A DNA stretch of 64,000 nucleotides from Rikenellaceae bacterium (GTDB lineage: Bacteria; Bacteroidota; Bacteroidia; Bacteroidales; Rikenellaceae). Position numbers and translations under genes: made by a program. Location: the NCBI GenBank assembly GCA_015060005.1, contig SUZI01000002.1, positions 282,177 through 346,176 on the forward strand, written 5' to 3'. Positions 16,606-25,790 of the stretch are shown piece after piece. The first letter of the stretch is position 1. Each line of letters starts with the position of its first letter. The notes beneath the pieces are model-generated. The model had not been told where the DNA came from. It saw nothing but the letters and a program-made list of their open reading frames with translations, and searched no databases.

Positions 16606-17697
16606 GTGAATAAGTTACGAAACATACTTCTCTACGCTCTGTTGTGGGCATTTATCGCAGGGTTTATCATCTTTTTTGCTGCTAAATCCTCCGAGCACTA
16701 TGCCTCGTCGCCTCTTCAGCATATCGAGGTTTGCGTGAGTGATGAGAGCGGTAATGGCTGTATTACAGGCAGGGATGTAATCGCTTGGATAACAGCCGAT
16801 TCTGTTGTCGCTATCGGCGAGAAATTGGACTCTGTCGACATCTATCGTGTGGAGCAGAGTGTGCGTGCTGCGGAGTGTGTCGAGAGTGTGGGTGCTTATC
16901 TGTCGTGGGGAGGTACCCTTTTTGTGGATGTAACACCTCGCTCACCGCTCTTTCGCCTTCATACTCAGGGCTTTGACCATTATGTTACGCGTCAGGGCTA
17001 TGTCTACACTCTGCCTGCCGGCAAGAGTATCTATGTGCCTGTGGTAAGTGGCGGATATGTGCCACCTTTTGCTCGGGGCTACCGAGGCGAGGTGAAGAGC
17101 GTTGTCGACTCTGTTATCTCGGTGTATGACAGCGAGATAGCCCGATATGAGGAGGAGAAACAACCCTTCCAGCAGAAGATAGATTCGCTCGATAAAGTGC
17201 GTCGTCGCATAGCCAAGCAGCGTATTGTGCAGTATGACGATGAGCCCGATGAGGAGTATGCGAAGCGTGTGGAGTATAAGCAGGCAGAGAAGCGTCAGAA
17301 GGTCAGGGCGGTGCGTTATCAGCAGCGTTTGCTGGGCGAGCAGATAGCAAAACTCGCTGCCAAGCAGCTCTCGGAGCAGAATGAGAAAAAAAAGTTGCTC
17401 AAAAGATATGAAGATTTCGTGAAACTCATTACCTTTGTAGAGTATATTGAGGGCACTCCATTCTGGAGGAGCGAGATAGTGCAGATTGAAGCCTACTCTA
17501 CGAGTAGTTCGGAGCTGGCACTCAGGCTCGTACCTCGCTCGGGCAGTTTCATCATCGAGTTTGGAACGCCTGACAACATCGAGACAAAACTTGCTAATCT
17601 CAAGCGTTTCTACGACGAGGGTCTGACCAACGTCGGATGGAACGAGTTTAGGCGGGTGTCGGTGGAGTATTCCGAGAAGGTGGTGTGTAGCCGCTAA
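16606..17697 (+). CDS. ftsQ: FtsQ-like cell division protein with a charged helical insertion
   Basis: Bitopic divisome protein: one N-terminal membrane helix (about 8-26), then a periplasmic POTRA-like segment (SPLQHIEVCVSDESGN..., about 36-110) and the FtsQ beta domain. Identity rests on topology, position between murC and ftsA, and the RSPLFRLHTQGF...YVTRQGYVY region. The 363 aa exceed the roughly 240-260 aa I expect for the family. The excess is a Lys/Glu/Arg/Gln-rich, probably coiled-coil stretch at about 163-268. GTG at 16606, preceded by AAAAGG, is the start. Confidence 0.87.
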   Translation: MNKLRNILLYALLWAFIAGFIIFFAAKSSEHYASSPLQHIEVCVSDESGNGCITGRDVIAWITADSVVAIGEKLDSVDIYRVEQSVRAAECVESVGAYLSWGGTLFVDVTPRSPLFRLHTQGFDHYVTRQGYVYTLPAGKSIYVPVVSGGYVPPFARGYRGEVKSVVDSVISVYDSEIARYEEEKQPFQQKIDSLDKVRRRIAKQRIVQYDDEPDEEYAKRVEYKQAEKRQKVRAVRYQQRLLGEQIAKLAAKQLSEQNEKKKLLKRYEDFVKLITFVEYIEGTPFWRSEIVQIEAYSTSSSELALRLVPRSGSFIIEFGTPDNIETKLANLKRFYDEGLTNVGWNEFRRVSVEYSEKVVCSR

Positions 17698-17731
17698 ATG
17701 GTTGTAGCAGAGTAAGAAAAGAAAAAATATA

Positions 17732-19144
17732 TTGACAGTGGAGAAGAAGAATTATGTTGTAGCCGTGGATATCGGTTCATCGGAGGTGGTCGTTGCCGTC
17801 GGCTCGTTGACCGACAGCAATATAATCCACATCGAGGCAATCGCACGTGAGGCTGCCGAGGGTATGGTTGCCGGCTTGGTGGATAACAATCAGCTTGTGT
17901 CGAAGGCTCTGAAGAGTGCTATCGACAAGGTGGAGAGTGCGTTGGGTATTAAGATTACCGACGCCTATGCGACTTTGTCGGGTAAGTTCGTGCGTTCGGC
18001 ACGTTACACCGACCACGTCTTTGTGAAGGATGTCGAGAACTGTATCTCGATGCAGGATATCAAGTCGCTGGAGGAGCGTATGAACAATGTGAAGGCTCCC
18101 GATGATGAGTATATTATGGACTCGTATCCTATCGAGTATAAGAACGATAGCGGCGTGAAGCTGGCTCGCCCTGTGGGAGCATATAGCAAGCAGCTCTCGG
18201 CAACGTATAACTTCATCCTCTGTGAGCGTGCGGCTAAAGACCGTCTGCGTCGAGTATTCATCAATGCGGGTATCAACCTCAAGGGCTTGTATGCCAGCGG
18301 AGCTATCATCGCCGAGAGTCTTGTCTCGAAGGATGAGATGAAGGAGGGTGTAGCTATTGTGGATTTGGGTTGCGGTGTTACCGATATCGCAGTATACTAC
18401 GACAATGTGTTGTGTCATATGACCTCGCTGCCTATCGGTAGTGCAGCAGTCAACAACGATATTCATCACTTCACAACAAACCTCTCTGCCGAGACTGTCG
18501 AGAAGCTGAAGGTGGCACAAGGTGTAGCCATCGTTACAACAGAGCCCGACAAGGAGGTGAAAATCGTTAAGGGTAGCTCTACGCGAAGAATCTCGCTCTA
18601 CAACCTCGAGAAGGTTATGGAGGCACGTATGACCGAGATTGCCGAGTACGTGTGGCGTGAGATACGCGAGACGGGTCTTCGCTCGAAGCTCGCCGGTGGT
18701 ATCATCCTGACGGGTGGTGGTGCCAATATGCGACGTGTGGCGGAGCTCTTCCAGAAGGTTACAGGTCTTGATGTGAGAGTGGCAAGTGCCGAGGTGGGTG
18801 TCGATGCCGAGCAGGCAGAGTTGGTTGCAGGCAACGACCTGACGCTGGCTATCTCGCTGCTGTTGCGTGGTGCGAAGGATGGTGCTTGTCCTGTACTCAA
18901 TATGCGTAGCACAGCACCTGTGCAGCCTCCTGTACACCACGAGGAGACTTCTGATGAGCAGACCAAGCCGGCAGATGTGGATGAGAGCGACGATTTTGAT
19001 GACGACATCCCCGAGGGCAAGAAGCGAGGCGGACTCTTCGGTTGGTTCAACAAGAAGCTGCAGAAGGCATTCCGCAACCCTGAGGAGGATTTGGAGGATG
19101 CCGACTACGACGATGTAGCGAAGGATAATGAGGAGGATTTCTAA
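17732..19144 (+). CDS. ftsA: cell division protein FtsA
   Basis: Actin-fold protein that anchors FtsZ to the membrane. 470 aa from TTG 17732; an in-frame GTG at 17738 is an equally plausible start and no good Shine-Dalgarno decides. Phosphate 1 loop VVAVDIGSSEVVVAVG (about 8-23), the 1C domain, phosphate 2 motif GVAIVDLGCGVTDIAVYY (about 206-223) and adenosine motif IILTGGGANM (about 327-336). The C-terminus after an acidic linker (DESDDFDDDIPEGKK) has GLFGWFNKKLQKAFRN, consistent with the membrane-binding amphipathic helix. Confidence 0.95.
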   Translation: MTVEKKNYVVAVDIGSSEVVVAVGSLTDSNIIHIEAIAREAAEGMVAGLVDNNQLVSKALKSAIDKVESALGIKITDAYATLSGKFVRSARYTDHVFVKDVENCISMQDIKSLEERMNNVKAPDDEYIMDSYPIEYKNDSGVKLARPVGAYSKQLSATYNFILCERAAKDRLRRVFINAGINLKGLYASGAIIAESLVSKDEMKEGVAIVDLGCGVTDIAVYYDNVLCHMTSLPIGSAAVNNDIHHFTTNLSAETVEKLKVAQGVAIVTTEPDKEVKIVKGSSTRRISLYNLEKVMEARMTEIAEYVWREIRETGLRSKLAGGIILTGGGANMRRVAELFQKVTGLDVRVASAEVGVDAEQAELVAGNDLTLAISLLLRGAKDGACPVLNMRSTAPVQPPVHHEETSDEQTKPADVDESDDFDDDIPEGKKRGGLFGWFNKKLQKAFRNPEEDLEDADYDDVAKDNEEDF

Positions 19145-19156
19145 ACGAGAAGAGCT

Positions 19157-20515
19157 ATGCAGGAAGATTTGATTAACGAGATAAATGTGCCCAAGACCGA
19201 CAACTCGATAATAATGGTTATCGGCGTGGGTGGTGCTGGTGGTAACGCTTTGAACTATATGTGGAAGATGGGTATCCACAACGTGGAGTTCTTAGCTTGT
19301 AACACCGATAAGAGAGCTTTGAACAGCCTCTCTATCCCCGAGGATTGTAAACTCGTTCTGGGTGAGGGCTTGGGAGCAGGCAACGACCCAAAGCGTGGTC
19401 GTGAGCTGGCTATCAAGTCGATAGAGGATGTCAAGCAGCGTCTGGAGGCGAAGAATATCAAGATGGTATTTATCACCGCCGGTATGGGAGGTGGTACAGG
19501 TACGGGAGCGTCGCCTGTGATTGCTAAGCTGGCACAGGAGATGGGTATCCTGACCATTGCCAACGTAACCTACCCACTACGAAGCGAGGGCCCCATACGC
19601 CTTACACAGGCTACAAAGGGTATTGAGGAGTTGCGTCAGTACGCCGACTCACTCATTATTGTCAACAACGACAGCATCTTAGACCTCTACGGTAAGTTGC
19701 CATTCAGCCAGGCTTTTAATAAGGCGGATGACATCTTGGCTTCGGCGACAAAGGGTATCTCGGAGATTATCACCGTAAATAACGCCTACATCGTTGTCGA
19801 TTTTGCCGACCTGAAGCGTGTGATGAAAGGTAGTGGTCGTGCACATATGGGTGTGGGTGTGGCACGCGGAGCAGACCGTGCCAACGAGGCTGCACGTAAC
19901 TCACTCTGCTCGCCTCTGCTCGATAACAACAGCATAGCGGGCTCAAAGTATATCTTGATTAACATCGCGGCGAATGATATAGACTCTATTACCTATCAGG
20001 AGACGATAGACGTTCAGAACTACATCCAGAACTACGCAAGTTATAAGAATGACGATGGCGAGGTGTGTCAGGCAAACCTCATCTGGGGTGTCAGCTCGAA
20101 GCCTATGGCAGAGGATGAGTTGGAGGTCGTAGTGGTAGCTACGGGATTCTCGGATGACAACGATATCAACCGACTAATTCAGCCTCTGGAGCAGATAGAG
20201 CCTGCTACAAACTTCTTCGACCCCGAGCCTGTGAAGCCTGCGGTGATTGAGGAGCCTCAGGTTAAGGAGGAGGCACGTCCCGTAAGCCCTGTAAACAAAG
20301 ACCCACGTCGTGTGCCTAACGGTCCGACAGTCCTGGAGCGTACGAGTGGCAGATATAAGGATATCGAGCTTAACAGCAAGACTCCTACCTACACACGTAA
20401 GGGCGTGCAGATGATTGTGGAGAAGAGCTCGCACTCACGCAGCAAGGAGGTGATGAGCGTAGGCTCTGCGGAGCAGCAACCCGAGTCGGGCGATTTGTTC
20501 AATCCGATAAAATAA
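19157..20515 (+). CDS. ftsZ: cell division protein FtsZ
   Basis: Tubulin homologue that forms the Z-ring. 452 aa with GTP-binding motifs GVGGAGGNALNYM (about 23-35), NTDKRAL (about 49-55) and the signature GMGGGTGTG (109-117), plus NNDSILDLYGKLPFSQAF (about 170-187). A variable linker follows residue about 335. TPTYTRKGVQM near 411-421 resembles the conserved C-terminal peptide, but about 30 more residues follow it. It lies 12 bp after ftsA and 15 bp before gldE. Confidence 0.98.
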   Translation: MQEDLINEINVPKTDNSIIMVIGVGGAGGNALNYMWKMGIHNVEFLACNTDKRALNSLSIPEDCKLVLGEGLGAGNDPKRGRELAIKSIEDVKQRLEAKNIKMVFITAGMGGGTGTGASPVIAKLAQEMGILTIANVTYPLRSEGPIRLTQATKGIEELRQYADSLIIVNNDSILDLYGKLPFSQAFNKADDILASATKGISEIITVNNAYIVVDFADLKRVMKGSGRAHMGVGVARGADRANEAARNSLCSPLLDNNSIAGSKYILINIAANDIDSITYQETIDVQNYIQNYASYKNDDGEVCQANLIWGVSSKPMAEDELEVVVVATGFSDDNDINRLIQPLEQIEPATNFFDPEPVKPAVIEEPQVKEEARPVSPVNKDPRRVPNGPTVLERTSGRYKDIELNSKTPTYTRKGVQMIVEKSSHSRSKEVMSVGSAEQQPESGDLFNPIK

Positions 20516-20530
20516 TTCAGAGGATAAGAG

Positions 20531-21829
20531 TTGGATTTACTGAGTATCACATATCTGGGCATCTCGTCCGAAGCAATCGTTATGCTCGTCGTAACGATTG
20601 TCTTGCTTTGTCTCTCGGCACTGATGTCGGGCTCCGAGGCTGCCCTATTCTCGCTCACACACCGCGAGAAACAGCAGATGGAGGAGAGCGGTGATAGCCG
20701 CGACCACGCCATACTCGCTCAGCTGGCAAATGTCGACAGGCTGCTGGCTACGATTCTCATTGCCAACAATCTGGTGAATATCTGTGTCGTTATCACATCA
20801 TCCCGTTTTTTGGATATGATAATGCTGACAGAGTCGCTGACCATTGAGTTTATCATCAAGTCGGTTGTCGTTACGTTCCTGCTGTTGCTCTTCGGTGAGA
20901 TTTTGCCTAAGGTGTTCTCGCAGAGTAGACCTTATAACTTCTCACGAATGGTCATCTATCCGATAAAGGTGGTGTCGGCTATTGTCTACCCTATATCCTA
21001 CATCCTTGTGCGTACGGGAGGTAAGATTAGTCGTATGGCTTCGCGTAATGCCGAGATATCGATGGAGGAGTTAGCCGACGCGGTAGATATGACCGCCGGC
21101 TCATCGAAGGAGGAGAAGAAGATGTTGTCGGGCATAGTGAACTTCGTCAACACCGAGGTGGAGCAGATTATGCGTCCACGAATAGATATCGTGGCTCTCG
21201 ACATCAAAACCCCATACGAGCAGGTGAAGCAGCTCATCATCGAGGCTGGATATTCGCGTATACCGGTCTACGACGAAGATTTGGATAATATCAAGGGTGC
21301 CCTCTACGTGAAGGATTTGTTGCCTCACATACACTGCGGTGATGAGTTTGGCTGGCAGCAGCTTATACGTAAGATATATTTCGTGCCCGAGCATAAGAAG
21401 ATTGACGACCTGCTGCACGACTTCCAGGAGAATAAGATTCACATAGCTATCGTCGTCGACGAGTATGGTGCGACGCAGGGCTTGGTGTCGTTGGAGGATA
21501 TCTTGGAGGAGGTCGTGGGCGAGATTTCCGATGAGAGCGATGTCGAGGAGAGCTTCTACGAGCGACTCAACGCCAACACCTATCTCTTCGATGGTAAGAC
21601 TCACATAATAGATTTCGAGCGAGTGATAGACCTCGGCGAGGATATATTTGAGGATGTGCAGGGCAGAGCCGAGACTTTGGCAGGACTGATGCTTGAGCTG
21701 CGTCGCGACTTGGTGAAGAAGGGCGACACGGTGGAGGCACACGGTATGCGTTTTACCGCCGAGAAGATGGATGGCAGACGTGTCGACAAGATTAAGGTCG
21801 TCATAAGTAAGGAACTCTATGAAGAGTAA
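20531..21829 (+). CDS. gldE: gliding motility-associated protein GldE (CNNM/CorC-type)
   Basis: Membrane protein with a DUF21/CNNM transmembrane domain (about residues 15-165, SGSEAALFSLTHREK near 35-49), a CBS domain pair (about 205-330, IMRPRIDIVALD and GATQGLVSLEDILEEVVGE) and a C-terminal CorC_HlyC transporter-associated domain (about 350-430). GldE is named for a gliding-linked role in Flavobacterium but is kept in non-gliding Bacteroidales, where its job is unclear. Start is TTG 20531. It overlaps the next gene by 11 bp. Confidence 0.88.
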   Translation: MDLLSITYLGISSEAIVMLVVTIVLLCLSALMSGSEAALFSLTHREKQQMEESGDSRDHAILAQLANVDRLLATILIANNLVNICVVITSSRFLDMIMLTESLTIEFIIKSVVVTFLLLLFGEILPKVFSQSRPYNFSRMVIYPIKVVSAIVYPISYILVRTGGKISRMASRNAEISMEELADAVDMTAGSSKEEKKMLSGIVNFVNTEVEQIMRPRIDIVALDIKTPYEQVKQLIIEAGYSRIPVYDEDLDNIKGALYVKDLLPHIHCGDEFGWQQLIRKIYFVPEHKKIDDLLHDFQENKIHIAIVVDEYGATQGLVSLEDILEEVVGEISDESDVEESFYERLNANTYLFDGKTHIIDFERVIDLGEDIFEDVQGRAETLAGLMLELRRDLVKKGDTVEAHGMRFTAEKMDGRRVDKIKVVISKELYEE

Positions 21830-22451
21830 TGCCCCTTGTGTGTTGCAGTGCTCCGATTCTGCTGGAGCGAAGAGAATGCTAATCATTGATTACATACCAC
21901 CTATGGAGGCTTTGTTGGCTGAGGCTAACGAGGCAGACCTTCGTGCGGTAGCACCGTTCACAGCAGAGAGTCGTCGTCGGGAACGTTTGGCGTGGCGAGT
22001 TATGCTGCGGAGGGCGTTAGGCAGAGAATTTGAGGTAGAGTATCTTCCGAGTGGGAAGCCTCAGCTGCGAGATGCGGAGTTCAGCCATATCTCGGTGAGC
22101 CATTGTCGCGATATGGTGGCTGTGGCACTCTCGACACGCGAGTGTGGCGTAGATGTGGAGCTGCTCGAACGACGTTTTGCCGCTGTTGCCGAGCGATATA
22201 TGAGCCCCGAGGAGATTTCGTTGGTTAACTCGGATGTGGAGCGAGCTATCGTGTGGTCGGCAAAGGAGGTGCTCTATAAGATGGCGGGCACAGAGGGCTT
22301 GGATTTGCGTCGCGAGATACGTATCGTGGAGATAAACGCTGCGGAGCAGAGTGTGCGTGGCGTAGTGGAACGCCGAGGTGAGCGACTCGTGGAGCGTAGC
22401 CTGCGTTACTGCTATCCCGATGCGGAGCATATCGTGCTCTATGGATTATAA
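21819..22451 (+). CDS. 4'-phosphopantetheinyl transferase superfamily protein
   Basis: Transfers the phosphopantetheine arm of CoA to carrier proteins. 210 aa with the two expected Mg/CoA motifs, CGVDVELLER (about 109-118) and WSAKEVLYKM (about 148-157). The N-terminal 20 residues overlap gldE, so a later ATG at about residue 20 (MLIIDYIPP) could be the real start. A carrier protein partner is not encoded nearby. Pairing with gldE is common in Bacteroidota. Confidence 0.88.
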   Translation: MKSNAPCVLQCSDSAGAKRMLIIDYIPPMEALLAEANEADLRAVAPFTAESRRRERLAWRVMLRRALGREFEVEYLPSGKPQLRDAEFSHISVSHCRDMVAVALSTRECGVDVELLERRFAAVAERYMSPEEISLVNSDVERAIVWSAKEVLYKMAGTEGLDLRREIRIVEINAAEQSVRGVVERRGERLVERSLRYCYPDAEHIVLYGL

Positions 22452-22507
22452 TGGCAGGATAGAGGTGTTTGTTAGCCTAAGGATGAACACCCAAACGATA
22501 ATTTTTG

Positions 22508-22515
22508 TAACTTTG
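22508..22515 (+). promoter_or_regulatory. -7 box TAACTTTG for the MATE gene
   Basis: A TAnnTTTG match only 8 bp before the ATG at 22524, which would give an almost leaderless transcript. The -33 element is not obvious. Confidence 0.45.
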
Positions 22516-22523
22516 CCTCGCTT

Positions 22524-23909
22524 ATGAGGACTCAGGATTCACCCCTTTCACTTGGTACCGACTCACTGTCGAGTCTGCTGTGGCGATATGCTATGCCGGC
22601 TATCATCGCACAGGTCTCATCGTCGCTGTACAACATCATCGACAGCATATTTGTCGGTCAGGGTGTGGGACCGATGGCTATCTCGGGCTTGGCACTCACG
22701 ATGCCTGTGATGAACCTCTCGGCAGCCTTCGGTGCTATGGTCGGCGTGGGTTCATCGGCTCTGACGTCGATACGTCTTGGTCAGGGTAATAAACGTGCAG
22801 CGGAGCTTATCCTGGGTAACGTGGTGCTGCTCAATGTGGTGATGGGTGTGGCGTTTATGGCTCTGGGACTCATCTACCTCGACGATTTGCTCTATCTCTT
22901 CGGTGCGAGTGATGAGAGTATACCATACGCACGTGAGTTTATGCGTGTTATACTCATCGGAAATGTAATAACACACCTCTATTTAGGATTGAACAACCAG
23001 CTGCGTGTTACGGGCTATCCACAGAAGGCGATGCACACGATGTTGCTATCGGTGGTGCTCAACCTGGTGTTGTGTCCGCTCTTCATATTCGTGTTCAAGT
23101 GGGGCATTGCGGGCTCGGCGTGGGCAACGGTCATAGCACAGACGGTGGCTCTCGGCTGGCAGCTGCACCACTTCAGCAACCGACAGAATTTCCTCTCGTT
23201 CCGTCGCGACTCTTTCCGCTTTAATTGGGATATCGTGCGAGGTACGCTCAGCATAGGTATGGCACCCTTTATGATGCAGTGCTGTGCCTGCGTGGTGGTG
23301 ATTTTTGTCAATAACACGATGCAGCACTATGGCGGCGACCTGGCTATCGGTGCCTATGGCATAGTGAACCGTGTGGCGTTCCTCTTCACGATGGTGGTTA
23401 TGGGACTCAACCACGGTATGCAGCCTATCGTGGGCTACAACTACGGAGCGAAGAACTATGAGCGTGTACGTCGTATACTCTTTATGACCATCGGCTGGGC
23501 AACCGTAGTAACGACGGTCGGCTTCCTCGTATGTCAGCTCTTCCCCGAATATGTGGTGCGACTCTTCGCCAAGGAGGATGGCTCGGGCGACGCTACACAG
23601 CTCATAACACTCGCCTCACACGGTTTGCAGACAATACTCATAGCCTTCCCTATCGTGGGCTTCTCGATGGTGGTGGGTAACTTCTTCCAATATATAGGAA
23701 AAGCAAAACGTGCCATCATACTCTCGATGACACGTCAGCTTATATTCATATTGCCTCTGCTCGTTGTGCTGCCTCCGCTCTGGGGACAGGATGGCGTGTG
23801 GTACTCAATACCTATCGCCGACACGATGGCTATGTTGCTGGCTCTGGTGCTGCTCATCTATCAGCTGCGTAAGCTGCGTCGCACGCCCGATAGTGAGCAT
23901 AGCATATAA
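22524..23909 (+). CDS. MATE family efflux transporter
   Basis: Cation-coupled multidrug/toxin exporter of 461 aa with about 12 membrane segments in two homologous halves. DSIFVGQGVGPMAISGLAL (about 35-53) is a typical TM1-TM2 MATE stretch, and GLNHGMQPIVGYNYGAKNYE (about 293-312) is its counterpart in the second half. Substrate unknown. It ends 27 bp from the convergent rnz gene with no clear terminator between. Confidence 0.93.
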   Translation: MRTQDSPLSLGTDSLSSLLWRYAMPAIIAQVSSSLYNIIDSIFVGQGVGPMAISGLALTMPVMNLSAAFGAMVGVGSSALTSIRLGQGNKRAAELILGNVVLLNVVMGVAFMALGLIYLDDLLYLFGASDESIPYAREFMRVILIGNVITHLYLGLNNQLRVTGYPQKAMHTMLLSVVLNLVLCPLFIFVFKWGIAGSAWATVIAQTVALGWQLHHFSNRQNFLSFRRDSFRFNWDIVRGTLSIGMAPFMMQCCACVVVIFVNNTMQHYGGDLAIGAYGIVNRVAFLFTMVVMGLNHGMQPIVGYNYGAKNYERVRRILFMTIGWATVVTTVGFLVCQLFPEYVVRLFAKEDGSGDATQLITLASHGLQTILIAFPIVGFSMVVGNFFQYIGKAKRAIILSMTRQLIFILPLLVVLPPLWGQDGVWYSIPIADTMAMLLALVLLIYQLRKLRRTPDSEHSI

Positions 23910-23936
23910 TGCTCCAGCCTCACCTCTAACCAAAAT

Positions 23937-24848
23937 CTATATCTCAAATGTAGCACCCTCCTCAGCAATATCCGTTGCAGGGAATATCTCGCGACACTCA
24001 GCCAGCAGTGGCTGCAAATCCTTATATCGTGAAGAGAAATGCCCTATGAGCAGACGTTTAGCCTCGGCTTTGAGGGCTACGTTGGCGGCATCTACCGTCG
24101 CACTATGACCTCGCTCGCGTGCCAAGCGACGCTCCGCAGCGGCGTAGGTAGCCTCGTGGTAGATGATGTCGACACCCTGACACAACTTAGCCAGACGTGC
24201 CGAGTAGTTGGTGTCGGAGCAATAGGCATAAGCCTTCGCAGGGTAGGGTAGGTAGGTGAGACGCTCGTTGGGGATGACCTCACCGCTATCGAGTGTAATG
24301 TCCTCGCCTCGCTTGGCGGCTACAATCTGCTGCACCGAGAGCGAGTAACGCTCTATGGCAAACTTATCGACATTGAGCTGCGGCTCCTTCTGGCGGAAGA
24401 GGTAGCCAGCGGTGAGTACGCGGTGGCGGAGCGGTAACGACCATACCTCGGTGGTGTCGTTGGAGAATATCATCTGGTGCTTGGTGGTATCTACCTCTAC
24501 CCACTCGGGTGTGTAGGGCAAATCCTGCTCAAAGAGTCGCATAAAACCCTCCAACATCTCACCAAAGGGGCGTGGGGCGTAGATGCGTAGCGGTGTGCGA
24601 CGACCGTAGAGCCCCAGCGTCGAGAGCAACGGAAACAACCCGTAGAGGTGGTCTCCGTGCAGGTGAGAGATAAATATGGCACGTAGCTTCAGAGGCGAGA
24701 TGCCCAGACGGGACATCTGCCTCTGTGTGCCTTCGCCCGCATCGACCAAGAAGTACTGCTCGTTGACGTTCACCACCTGCGATGAGGGGTGGGCGTGAGC
24801 TGTGGGCTTGGCTGATGCGTTGCCGAGTATGGTTATCTTAATGCTCAT
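23937..24848 (-). CDS. rnz: ribonuclease Z
   Basis: Zinc endonuclease that trims tRNA 3' ends. 303 aa, metallo-beta-lactamase fold: HLHGDH (about 62-67), CSDTNYS (about 210-216), HEATYAA (about 232-238), GHS (about 248-250) and the GHFSSRY motif (about 270-276) supply the metal ligands. Its ATG overlaps the trxB stop codon by one base (TAATG), implying coupled translation with trxB. Confidence 0.96.
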   Translation of the reverse strand: MSIKITILGNASAKPTAHAHPSSQVVNVNEQYFLVDAGEGTQRQMSRLGISPLKLRAIFISHLHGDHLYGLFPLLSTLGLYGRRTPLRIYAPRPFGEMLEGFMRLFEQDLPYTPEWVEVDTTKHQMIFSNDTTEVWSLPLRHRVLTAGYLFRQKEPQLNVDKFAIERYSLSVQQIVAAKRGEDITLDSGEVIPNERLTYLPYPAKAYAYCSDTNYSARLAKLCQGVDIIYHEATYAAAERRLARERGHSATVDAANVALKAEAKRLLIGHFSSRYKDLQPLLAECREIFPATDIAEEGATFEI

Positions 24849-25771
24849 TACTTACTCAACAGATAACGCTCGCAGTCCAATGCTGCGATACATCCCGAGC
24901 CGGCAGCTGTGATAGCCTGGCGGTAGTGTGGGTCTTTCACGTCGCCAGCAGCGAAGATACCCTCGACGCTGGTGCGTGATGTGCCAGGGGTGGTTACGAT
25001 GTAACCCTGCTCGTCGAGCTCTAACTTACCCTTGAAGAGCTCGGTGTTGGGGTGGTGTCCTATGGCAAGGAAGAAGCCTGTGATGTCGAGTGTCTGCTCC
25101 TCGCCCGATGAGTGGCGGATGAGCACTCCTGTAACGCCATCCTCGTCGCCCAGCACCTCTACGGTGTTGTACTCGAAGAGCACCTTGATGTTCTCCGTAG
25201 CGAACACACGCTCCTGCATAGCCTTCGAAGCACGCAGGAAAGGCTTACGCACGATGAGATATACCTGCTTGCATATCGATGCAAGGTATGTAGCCTCCTC
25301 ACAAGCGGTGTCGCCACCACCTACCACAGCAACATTCTGCTTACGGTAGAAGAAACCATCGCACGTAGCACACGCACTGACACCCATACCGCGGAACTTA
25401 TTCTCCGACTCTAAACCGAGATACTTTGCCGAAGCTCCCGTAGCGACGATAACGCTCTCAGCCTCAATCTGCTTCTCGCCATCGATGGTGGCGATGAAGG
25501 GGCGTGAGTCGGTCTTCAGGTCGGTAACGATGCCGAAACGTACGTCGGCACCAAAACGCTGTGCCTGACGCTTCAAGTCGTCCATCATAGCCTTGCCGGT
25601 GATACCCTCGGGGTAGCCTGGGAAGTTCTCAATCTCGGTTGTTGTGGTGAGCTGACCGCCTGGTTCGATACCCTCGTAGAGCACAGGCGAGAGGTTTGCT
25701 CGTGATGTGTAGATAGCGGCGGTATATCCCGCAGGGCCACTACCTATGATAAGACATTTTACGTGTTCCAT
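24848..25771 (-). CDS. trxB: thioredoxin reductase
   Basis: FAD/NADPH disulfide reductase that recycles thioredoxin. 307 aa with the FAD-binding GSGPAGYTAAIYTSRA (about 11-26), the redox pair in CATCDG (about 136-141), the NADPH-binding GGGDTACEEA (about 154-163) and the C-terminal FAD motif GIFAAGDVKD (about 272-281). All expected residues are present. It is the first gene of a trxB-rnz pair. Confidence 0.97.
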   Translation of the reverse strand: MEHVKCLIIGSGPAGYTAAIYTSRANLSPVLYEGIEPGGQLTTTTEIENFPGYPEGITGKAMMDDLKRQAQRFGADVRFGIVTDLKTDSRPFIATIDGEKQIEAESVIVATGASAKYLGLESENKFRGMGVSACATCDGFFYRKQNVAVVGGGDTACEEATYLASICKQVYLIVRKPFLRASKAMQERVFATENIKVLFEYNTVEVLGDEDGVTGVLIRHSSGEEQTLDITGFFLAIGHHPNTELFKGKLELDEQGYIVTTPGTSRTSVEGIFAAGDVKDPHYRQAITAAGSGCIAALDCERYLLSK

Positions 25772-25790
25772 AATTATTGTGTTTTATAAT

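Noticed and set aside
17777..19279. 500-codon open frame antisense to ftsA
   Set aside because: It mirrors ftsA on the other strand, has His/Leu/Thr-rich nonsense composition and no recognised domain.
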